Source of the DNA: Thermohalobaculum sp039033215
GTDB lineage: Bacteria; Pseudomonadota; Alphaproteobacteria; Rhodobacterales; Rhodobacteraceae
Direction of reading: 5' to 3'
DNA length: 36,512 nucleotides
Assembly: GCA_039033215.1 (NCBI GenBank)
Contig: JBCCDA010000035.1
Span: 1-36,512 of the forward strand
Position numbers and translations under genes: made by a program. Below the pieces are notes generated by a model that was not told the origin of the DNA, did not search any database, and was given only the letters and a program-made list of their open reading frames with translations. Position 1 is the first letter of the stretch, and each line of letters opens with the position of its first letter. Below are positions 16,210 to 22,472 of this stretch, piece by piece.

Positions 16210-17189
16210 AGGCGCTCGTCTATACCGGCCCCAAGTCGCTCGACTATCGCGAGACGGCTGATCCCGTGCCCGGCGACGAGGCGCTTGTCCGGATCGCCCA
16301 TGTCGGCATCTGCGGCTCGGACATGCATGCCTGGGCAGGGCACGATGAACGGCGGCCCGCGCCGCTGATCCTGGGGCACGAGGCGGCAGGAACCGTGATC
16401 GAAGGTCACGGGACGGGATCGCGCGTCACGATCAACCCGCTCATCACCTGTGGCGTCTGCCGTGCCTGCCGTGAGGGGCGCGAGAACCTCTGCAGACGCC
16501 GCCAGATCGCCTCGATGCCGCCGCGCGAGGGCGCGTTTGCCGAGATGATCGCGATGCCTGCGGCCAACCTCGTGACCTTGCCAGACGACGTTCCAACCGA
16601 GAAGGCCGCCCTGGCAGAGCCGATCGCCTGCGGCTGGCATGCTGTCCGGTTGGCCCGGGCCGCGCTGCATCGTCCGCTGGAAGACGCCCGTTGCCTTGTG
16701 CTGGGCGGCGGCGCGATCGGCATGGGGGCAGCCTTGGTGCTGGCGGCCCATGGGGCTGGCAAGATCCACGTCGCCGAAATGCATCCTGGCCGCCGCGCGA
16801 CGGTGCAAGAAGCCGGTGATTTCAACGCCTTCGACCCGACCGAGCGTGAGCAGCGCGACGTCGACCTCGTGATCGACGCCGTCGGTATCGACGCGACAAG
16901 GGCTGCGGCCTCCGCTGCCGTACGGCCCGGAGGCGTCATCGCCCATATTGGCCTTGGGGCAGGGACCGGTGGACTCGACATCCGCCGCTTCACGCTGCAG
17001 GAAATCACATTCTTCGGCACCTATACCTACACAAAAGCCGATTTCCGTGCGACGGCGGAGGCGATTTTTGCCGGTCGCCTGGGTACGCTTGACTGGCCCG
17101 ACATCCGCCCGCTTTCAGATGGGGCGCGGGCCTTCGACGACATTGCGGCTGGCCAGGTGGCCGCGCCGAAGATCATCCTGACACCCTGA
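16206..17189 (+). CDS. hpsP: Zinc-dependent alcohol dehydrogenase, DHPS 2-dehydrogenase-like (HpsP-like)
   Basis: 327 residues of the medium-chain dehydrogenase family. Catalytic zinc ligands Cys36 (GICGSD) and His58-Glu59 (GHEAAG), structural zinc cysteines 82, 85, 88 and 96 (CGVCRACREGRENLC), and a Rossmann motif LGGGAIGMGAALVLAAHGA are visible. It starts at GTG 16206 in a 4-bp GTGA overlap with hpsO. With HpsO it is expected to interconvert the two DHPS enantiomers by oxidation and reduction at C2. The assignment rests on cluster context; the family alone covers many sugar alcohols. Confidence 0.8.
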   Translation: MKALVYTGPKSLDYRETADPVPGDEALVRIAHVGICGSDMHAWAGHDERRPAPLILGHEAAGTVIEGHGTGSRVTINPLITCGVCRACREGRENLCRRRQIASMPPREGAFAEMIAMPAANLVTLPDDVPTEKAALAEPIACGWHAVRLARAALHRPLEDARCLVLGGGAIGMGAALVLAAHGAGKIHVAEMHPGRRATVQEAGDFNAFDPTEREQRDVDLVIDAVGIDATRAAASAAVRPGGVIAHIGLGAGTGGLDIRRFTLQEITFFGTYTYTKADFRATAEAIFAGRLGTLDWPDIRPLSDGARAFDDIAAGQVAAPKIILTP

Positions 17190-17209
17190 AACCCGATAGG
17201 GAGGAACCG

Positions 17210-17500
17210 TTGAGCAACATTCCCCAACTGCTGGTCCACAACGCCGAAGACAATGTCGGCGTCGTCGTGGTCGAGGGCCTGAAGGCCGGAACCGAAATGC
17301 TGTGCGTGGTGACGCACGACAATTCGGACTTCCGCCTCACTGCCAAGGCGGACATCCCCATCGGCCACAAGGTTGCGCTGAAGGACCTCGCCGAGGGCGA
17401 CACGGTCTTCAAGTATGGCGAAGACATCGGGAAGATGGTGGGTTCGGCCGGTGTCGGCGAGCACGTCCATACCCACAACTGCAAAACCAAGAGGTGGTGA
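17210..17500 (+). CDS. suyA: (R)-sulfolactate sulfo-lyase, small subunit
   Basis: 96 residues forming an SAF-type domain like the N-terminal part of UxaA/altronate dehydratase (IPIGHKVALKDLAEGD, then KYGEDIGKMVGSAGVGEHVHTHN). Alone it would be called a UxaA-family small protein; with the large subunit directly after it and three DHPS dehydrogenases before it, SuyA is the best name. The start appears to be TTG at 17210, placed 8 bp after a strong GGGAGGAA; I see no in-frame ATG nearby. The stop is one base before the suyB start codon. Confidence 0.88.
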   Translation: MSNIPQLLVHNAEDNVGVVVVEGLKAGTEMLCVVTHDNSDFRLTAKADIPIGHKVALKDLAEGDTVFKYGEDIGKMVGSAGVGEHVHTHNCKTKRW

Positions 17501-17501
17501 G

Positions 17502-18683
17502 ATGGCGCTTGATGCAACGAATGTAACGGTCAACGCCTGGCGCCGCGAGAACGGGCGCGTCGGGGTGCGAAATCACGTCCTGATCCTACCGGTCGATGAC
17601 ATCTCCAATGCCGCCTGCGAGGCGGTGGCGAACAATGTCAAGGGGACCATGGCGATCCCGCATGCCTACGGGCGGTTGCAGTTCGGTGAAGATCTCGACT
17701 TGCACTTCCGTACCATCATCGGGACCGGCGCCAACCCCAACGTTGCCGCGGTCGTGGTGATCGGGATCGAGCCTGAGTGGACCAAGGTCATCGTCGACGG
17801 AATCGCCAAGACAGGCAAGCCGGTCGAGGGCTTCTCGATCGAGCAGAACGGGGACTTCGAGACCATCCGCAACGCCTCGTGGAAGGCCAAGGAGTTCGTC
17901 CACTGGGCGACGGAGTTACAGAAAGAACCCTGTTCTCTCAATGAGTTGTGGGTCTCGACCAAGTGCGGCGAGTCCGACACGACGACCGGGCTGAGCTCGT
18001 GCCCGACGGTCGGCAACATGTACGATAAGCTGATCCCGCAGGGTCTCTACGGCTGCTTCGGAGAGACCTCGGAGATCACCGGAGCCGAGCATATCTGCGA
18101 GAAGCGGGCCGCGACGCCAGAAGCCGGTGCTGCGTTCATGAAGATCTTCCAAGCCTATCAGGAGGAGGTGATCTTCGCGCACCAGACGGACGATCTCTCG
18201 GACAGCCAGCCGACCAAGGGCAACATCCTCGGCGGCCTCACGACGATCGAGGAGAAGGCGCTGGGGAACCTGGAAAAAATAGGTAAATCAGCAACTTACA
18301 TCGACGCCATCGGCCCGGCGGAGTCCCCCGCCAAGGGTCCCGGCCTCTACTTCATGGACAGTTCCTCGGCCGCGGCCGAGTGCGTCACCCTGATGGCCGC
18401 CGGTGGCTATGTCATCCACACCTTCCCGACGGGGCAGGGCAATGTGGTCGGCAACCCCATCGTGCCCGTGATCAAAATCTCGGGCAATCCCAGGACCTTA
18501 CGCACCATGTCCGAGCATATCGACGTGGACGTGACCGGCGTTCTGACCCGCGAGATGACCATCGACCAGGCAGGCGATGCGCTGATCGAGATGATCATTC
18601 GCACGGCCAACGGACGGTCGACGGCAGCGGAGGCCCTGGGCCACCGGGAGTTTTCGATGACCAAGCTCTATCGCAGCGCGTAG
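17502..18683 (+). CDS. suyB: (R)-sulfolactate sulfo-lyase, large subunit
   Basis: 393 residues of the UxaA/GarD C-terminal family: early GRVGVRNHVLILP, the central KCGESDTTTGLSSCPTVGNM and the typical end GHREFSMTKLYRSA. SuyAB is an iron-dependent lyase that removes sulfite from (R)-3-sulfolactate, leaving pyruvate. I chose ATG 17502, with GAGGTGG just upstream, instead of a longer frame from 17415 that would overlap suyA. The sulfite produced needs oxidation or export; no sulfite dehydrogenase or TauE/SafE-type exporter is seen in the window, so those must lie elsewhere. Confidence 0.9.
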   Translation: MALDATNVTVNAWRRENGRVGVRNHVLILPVDDISNAACEAVANNVKGTMAIPHAYGRLQFGEDLDLHFRTIIGTGANPNVAAVVVIGIEPEWTKVIVDGIAKTGKPVEGFSIEQNGDFETIRNASWKAKEFVHWATELQKEPCSLNELWVSTKCGESDTTTGLSSCPTVGNMYDKLIPQGLYGCFGETSEITGAEHICEKRAATPEAGAAFMKIFQAYQEEVIFAHQTDDLSDSQPTKGNILGGLTTIEEKALGNLEKIGKSATYIDAIGPAESPAKGPGLYFMDSSSAAAECVTLMAAGGYVIHTFPTGQGNVVGNPIVPVIKISGNPRTLRTMSEHIDVDVTGVLTREMTIDQAGDALIEMIIRTANGRSTAAEALGHREFSMTKLYRSA

Positions 18684-18990
18684 GGGCTTGGCGCCAGGAT
18701 TGCGGCTGTATGACAAGCGTATGCTTTGCGTATGACAAACGTATGCCATTCGTGCGCGCAGTAGGTCGACTTGGGCAGCCGGGGGTCCCGGCTGCGACGA
18801 CGGCTGCGACGGCGGCGGCGGTGCGACCGAAACTGGACTCAAAGATGGATCCAGATTGGTCGTTGCCATGCGGTGCTGTCGGCCGCCCCTATTTTGTCGT
18901 TGTGCAGGCGCGAAATGGCCGCCATTGATGAATGAAGTCGGAACGGGTCTCAGAACTCGAAACAGAACCAATGAACAGGAAGGACCAACA
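18684..18990. other. 307-bp intergenic region between suyB and the ABC transporter
   Basis: No gene is supported here. It holds the 11-bp-phased repeat array at 18697-18762 (separate entry), a short GC-rich stretch with repeated GGCTGCGAC-like words (18790-18820), and CTGGACTCAA at 18833-18842, one mismatch from the CTGGACTTAA repeat I recall for the taurine regulator TauR of Rhodobacter. TCCAG at 18850-18854 mirrors CTGGA at 18833-18837. The region therefore probably contains a promoter for the transporter separate from the hps-suy transcript. Confidence 0.5.
18697..18762 (+). repeat. Tandem 11-bp repeat array (copy A), candidate operator
   Basis: Four clear units start at 18708, 18719, 18730 and 18741: GTATGACAAGC, GTATGCTTTGC, GTATGACAAAC and GTATGCCATTC. 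Degenerate units flank them at 18697 (GGATTGCGGCT) and 18752 (GTGCGCGCAGT). The period is exactly 11 bp, one helical turn, so the conserved GTATG always faces the same side of the DNA. The same design occurs at 27728-27793. It lies about 230-290 bp upstream of the substrate-binding protein gene. OmpR/PhoB-type regulators bind direct repeats of this period, but no regulator is assigned. Confidence 0.7.
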
Positions 18991-19986
18991 ATGAAGACAG
19001 GTAAGATCGGCGCACTTCTCGCAGGTGCAGCACTCGCTTTCTCCGCCACCGGCGCCAAGGCGCTCGACGAGATCACCGTGGCCTACTTCCTGGAGTGGCC
19101 CATGCCCTTCCAGGCTGCCAAGGTGTCGGGCGCCTATGACGAAGCGCTGGGCATGAAGGTCAACTGGGTCAGCTTTGACACCGGGACTGCGATGTCGGCG
19201 GCCATGGCCTCGGGCGATGTGCAGATCGCCGTCAGCCAGGGCGTGCCGCCCTTCGTCGTTGCCACGTCTGCAGGTCAGGATCTGCAGATCATCGACGTGG
19301 CGGTGAGCTATGCCGACAACGACAACTGCGTCGTGGCGGAAGCGCTGGAGATCGACAAGGAAAACGCAGGCGAACTGGCCGGCAAGAAGGTCGGGGTCCC
19401 GCTGGGCACGGCGGCGCACTATGGCTTTCTCAAGCAGATGGGCCACTTCGGCGTCGACATCACCACGATGGATATCGTCAACATGGCGCCGCCCGATGGG
19501 GCTGCGGCGTTCGCACAAGGCCAACTTGACATGGTCTGCGGCTGGGGCGGCTCGCTGCGCCGCATGGTGGAGCACGGCAACGTGCTGCTGACCGGTGACG
19601 AGAAGACCGAGCTGGGCATCCTGGTCTTCGACGTGACCTCGGCACCTGCGGCCTTCGTCGCGGAGTACCCCGACGTCGTTGCGAGCTTCCTGGCGGTGAC
19701 GGCCGAGGCCAATGAGACGTGGAACGCCGGCGGCGCAGACGCCGAGGCCATGCTGCCGATCATCGCCAACGATGCCGGCATGGACGTGGACGCGACCGCC
19801 GAGACGCTGGCGACCTTCGTCTTTCCGGGCGTCGACGATCAGCTCTCGGCTAAGTGGCTGGGCGGCAACGCGCAGGAGTTCATGAAGGGCGTCGCGGAGG
19901 TCTTCGTCGAGGCGGGTTCCATCGACAGCGCGCTCGAGAGCTACAAGGGCGCGGTGAACACCGGCCCGCTGTCGTCCGTCAAGTAA
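18991..19986 (+). CDS. tauA: ABC transporter substrate-binding protein, taurine/sulfonate type
   Basis: 331 residues with a cleavable signal peptide (MKTGKIGALLAGAALAFSAT, cut after GAKA) and no lipobox, so a soluble periplasmic protein. The mature part (ITVAYFLEWPMPFQAAK, FDTGTAMSAAMASGDVQ, SQGVPPFVVATSAG) matches the TauA/SsuA-like family as seen in roseobacters. Start ATG 18991 follows GGAAGGA. The ATPase and permease genes follow. Taurine is the family's standard ligand, but the gene sits directly after a DHPS degradation operon and no taurine catabolic genes (tpa, xsc) are present, so DHPS is a serious alternative. Confidence 0.82.
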   Translation: MKTGKIGALLAGAALAFSATGAKALDEITVAYFLEWPMPFQAAKVSGAYDEALGMKVNWVSFDTGTAMSAAMASGDVQIAVSQGVPPFVVATSAGQDLQIIDVAVSYADNDNCVVAEALEIDKENAGELAGKKVGVPLGTAAHYGFLKQMGHFGVDITTMDIVNMAPPDGAAAFAQGQLDMVCGWGGSLRRMVEHGNVLLTGDEKTELGILVFDVTSAPAAFVAEYPDVVASFLAVTAEANETWNAGGADAEAMLPIIANDAGMDVDATAETLATFVFPGVDDQLSAKWLGGNAQEFMKGVAEVFVEAGSIDSALESYKGAVNTGPLSSVK

Positions 19987-20014
19987 GACACAGGCGCGCG
20001 CGGCGTTAGCAATC

Positions 20015-20048
20015 GGCCCATCCCGCCCGGGGTGGGCCTTTCTTTTTT
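20015..20048 (+). terminator. Rho-independent terminator/attenuator after the binding-protein gene
   Basis: A 10-bp stem (GGCCCATCCC with GGGGTGGGCC, one T-G wobble) closes a 4-nt loop GCCC at 20015-20038 and is followed by TTTCTTTTTT at 20039-20048. It sits between the substrate-binding protein and ATPase genes. That position usually makes partial termination, giving much more binding protein than membrane components. Confidence 0.85.
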
Positions 20049-20063
20049 CCGAGGGGGACGGCG

Positions 20064-20870
20064 ATGTCCGGATTGCTGATCGACGATATTTCCATGCGGT
20101 TCGAGCTGCCGAACGGCGGTTCGGTCCAGGCGCTGGACCATGTGACGCTGGACATTGCGGAGGGTCAGCTTCTCAGCGTCCTCGGCCCGTCCGGCTGCGG
20201 GAAGACCACGCTTCTCAACATTGTGGCGGGGTTCCTGGCGCCGACGTCGGGAGAGATCGTGCTGGGCGGCTCGCGCGTCGCGGGCCCGGGGCCTGAACGG
20301 GGCATGGTGTTTCAGCAGGGCGCGCTCTTCGAATGGATGAGCGTGCGCGAGAACGTGGGCTTCGGGCCGCGCATGAAGGGGATGGCGCAGGCGGAAAGTG
20401 CCGGCATTGTCGATCATCTGCTCGATGTCGTGGGGCTGCAGGACTTCAAGGAAAAGGCGATCTACGAGCTGTCGGGCGGGATGCAGCAGCGTGTGGCACT
20501 GGCTCGGTGCCTGGCCAACGACCCCGAGGTGATCCTGATGGATGAGCCGCTGGGGGCGCTGGACGCCCTGACGCGCGAGAAGATGCAGGGTCTGGTGCTC
20601 AAGCTCTGGAAGGAGACGGGCAAGACCATCATCCTGATCACGCACTCGGTCGAGGAGGCCCTTCTTCTGGGCGAGCGGCTGCTGGTCATGGCGCCGCGAC
20701 CGGGGCGTATCCACAAGGAGTATCACCTGCCGTTTGCGGAAATGGGCGTCGATGCGGACCTGCGCGAGGTCAAGAAGCACCCGGAGTTCGGCGAGCGGCG
20801 TGAGGAGATACTCGGCATGATCTGGGACATGGAAGAAGAAATCATGGGCCGCAGCGAGGTGGCGTCATGA
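20064..20870 (+). CDS. tauB: ABC transporter ATP-binding protein, taurine/sulfonate type
   Basis: 268 residues. Walker A GPSGCGKTT (41-49), signature LSGGMQQR (136-143), Walker B ILMDEP (157-162), D-loop GALD and switch His194 are all intact, so it should be an active ATPase. The C-terminal extension after the H-loop is typical of nitrate/sulfonate/taurine importers. ATG 20064 follows GAGGGGGAC. It shares an ATGA overlap with the permease gene, confirming they form one transporter with the upstream binding protein. Confidence 0.85.
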   Translation: MSGLLIDDISMRFELPNGGSVQALDHVTLDIAEGQLLSVLGPSGCGKTTLLNIVAGFLAPTSGEIVLGGSRVAGPGPERGMVFQQGALFEWMSVRENVGFGPRMKGMAQAESAGIVDHLLDVVGLQDFKEKAIYELSGGMQQRVALARCLANDPEVILMDEPLGALDALTREKMQGLVLKLWKETGKTIILITHSVEEALLLGERLLVMAPRPGRIHKEYHLPFAEMGVDADLREVKKHPEFGERREEILGMIWDMEEEIMGRSEVAS

Positions 20871-22132
20871 TCTTCGGTCTCGCTTATCTTCTGCTCTTCG
20901 TCGCAGCATTCGCGGTGGTGGCTTTCATTCGCAGCCGCCTGAATGCGCGGCGTGACTTCACCTCGCTCAAGACGGTCACTTTCGGGGACGAAAGCGCTGT
21001 GCGGGCGGACAGGGTCGGATCGGTCCTGTCGGTCGTCGCGATCTTCCTGCTCTGGGGTGCGTTCACCGGCTCGTCGCTGGTGCCGCTGACGGTCCCGGGA
21101 CCCTTCTCCGGTGAGACGCGGTTCACCTATGAGGTCGAAGGTCCGGACGGGGCCCGCGACAGCGCCGAGGTATTGGTGCGTGTCGGTCAACAAGACACGA
21201 TGCCCGATGTGCCCGAGGTCGAGCCCGGCGATGGCCCGGCCCAGAACGATGCGGCCGCAGCGCGGGCCTGGGCCTCGACCCTGGTCCTGTTCGACCGCAA
21301 CGATGAGTGGAAGCGCCGCGACGGGGCCAAGGTGGTCTCGGTCGATGGTCAGCCCGTCGGTATCGGCGACACCGTTTCCGTGGCCGATGGCGAGGTGACG
21401 ATCACCGAGAAGGGCGCGATCAACTTCAAACCCGATCCCGGGCTGCAGATGCAACCGCTCTACCTGCCGTCGCCCGAGGCCACGGCCGAGCGGTTCGGCA
21501 AGCTCTGGACCGAGGGCTACAAGAACACGACCCTGGGCGAGCACATGTTCTGGTCGCTGTTCCGGGTGACCCTCGGCTTCCTGATCGGGGCAATGGTCGG
21601 CATCCCGCTTGGCTACGCGATGGGCCTGTCGGGCTGGGCACGGGGTTGGTTCGACCCCATCGTCGAGTTCATGCGCCCGGTGCCGCCGCTGGCCCTGATT
21701 CCGCTGGTGATCATCTGGTTCGGCATCAACGAGACCGGCAAGATCGTCCTCCTGTTCCTGGCTGCGCTTTGGATCATGGCGATCGCGGCACGGTCAGGCG
21801 TCGCCGGCGTCAAGATCTCGAAGATCCACGCGGCCTATTCACTGGGGGCGTCGAAGTGGCAGATCCTGCGCCACGTGATCGTGCCGAATTCGCTGCCCGA
21901 CATCTTCACGGGTGCGCGGGTCGCGATGGGGGTCTGTTGGGGCACGGTCGTCGCCGCCGAACTGGTCGCCGCCAGCCAGGGTGTCGGCATGATGATCAAC
22001 GATGCGTCGAGTTTTCAGCTCACGGACATTGTGATCATCGGCATCGTCATGATCGGCATCGTGGGCGCCTGCATCGAGCTTCTGGTCCGTGTGCTCGAGA
22101 GCTGGCTTGTTCCCTGGAAAGGGCGGGGCTGA
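20867..22132 (+). CDS. tauC: ABC transporter permease with large inserted periplasmic domain
   Basis: 421 residues, compared with about 260-280 for TauC/SsuC. Residues 1-21 are an additional membrane helix and 51-70 another. Residues about 75-200 are hydrophilic, then a normal BPD permease core begins (PSPEATAERFGKLW) with the EAA-type loop HAAYSLGASKWQILRHVIVPNSLPDI at about 325-350. The insertion has short alternating beta-like stretches (FTYEVEGPDGARDSAEVLVRV; GEVTITEKGAINFKPDPG) reminiscent of cadherin/VCBS-like Ig folds, and should lie in the periplasm. It may dock the binding protein or sense something. The reading frame is open throughout, so this is not an assembly artefact I can detect. 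Confidence 0.82.
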   Translation: MIFGLAYLLLFVAAFAVVAFIRSRLNARRDFTSLKTVTFGDESAVRADRVGSVLSVVAIFLLWGAFTGSSLVPLTVPGPFSGETRFTYEVEGPDGARDSAEVLVRVGQQDTMPDVPEVEPGDGPAQNDAAAARAWASTLVLFDRNDEWKRRDGAKVVSVDGQPVGIGDTVSVADGEVTITEKGAINFKPDPGLQMQPLYLPSPEATAERFGKLWTEGYKNTTLGEHMFWSLFRVTLGFLIGAMVGIPLGYAMGLSGWARGWFDPIVEFMRPVPPLALIPLVIIWFGINETGKIVLLFLAALWIMAIAARSGVAGVKISKIHAAYSLGASKWQILRHVIVPNSLPDIFTGARVAMGVCWGTVVAAELVAASQGVGMMINDASSFQLTDIVIIGIVMIGIVGACIELLVRVLESWLVPWKGRG

Positions 22133-22472
22133 GGTCCAGGCCTGGTGGCGTCTACCAGACCGTGTCGCCTCGTTCGACACGGTCGATCAACGCCTCGAGG
22201 CAGAAACCGAACCCGAAGCCGGATTCCTGCAAGATCGACATCGTGTCGCTCCTGCCGATGGTATCCGTGCCCTGCAATGCGTTCGCGGGCTGCTGAAGAT
22301 CGTCCGACATGCATCAACCTCATGGTGGGTGTGTCGCGGCACTGATCTTCACGCCGCTTCTGAGAATTAACCTGAGAGATTTTGTCGGAAATGTCAATGG
22401 CCTCCTGCAGAGCGACCTTCGAGATTGGGTCACCGCAGCTTTCCCGAATGGTCGGGAGTAGGGCGCCTGCGT
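22133..22472. other. 340-bp region between convergent permease and RND pump genes
   Basis: No strongly supported gene. Base composition drops in 22350-22440. A 52-codon minus-strand frame at 22152-22310 is listed separately. A minus-strand stretch around 22355-22460 contains CTCTCAGGTT and CGAAGGTCG, faintly like parts of a glycine riboswitch, but the rest of the aptamer is missing. No obvious terminator was found for either flanking gene. Confidence 0.4.
22152..22310 (-). CDS. Possible small protein, 52 residues
   Basis: A short frame beginning MSDDLQQPANALQG and ending RVERGDTVW. It has a modest TGAGG ribosome binding site 10 bp upstream, high GC at third codon positions like the real genes around it, and a plausible mix of residues including GFGFGF followed by an amphipathic helix-like end. 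I do not recognise it. It lies alone between two convergent operons. It could be a real small gene, the remnant of one, or chance. Confidence 0.3.
   Translation of the reverse strand: MSDDLQQPANALQGTDTIGRSDTMSILQESGFGFGFCLEALIDRVERGDTVW

Noticed and set aside
17210..18683. Altronate dehydratase (UxaA) split into two genes
   Set aside because: Same superfamily, but there are no hexuronate genes nearby. The separate small SAF subunit plus large subunit after hpsNOP is the SuyAB arrangement.
22355..22465. Glycine-riboswitch-like words on the minus strand (CGAAGGTCG, AAAATCTCTCAGGTT)
   Set aside because: Only scattered matches to the aptamer core. The AAAGGAC part and the 5' GGAGAG element are missing, and no glycine-related gene follows. 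A covariance-model search would settle it.
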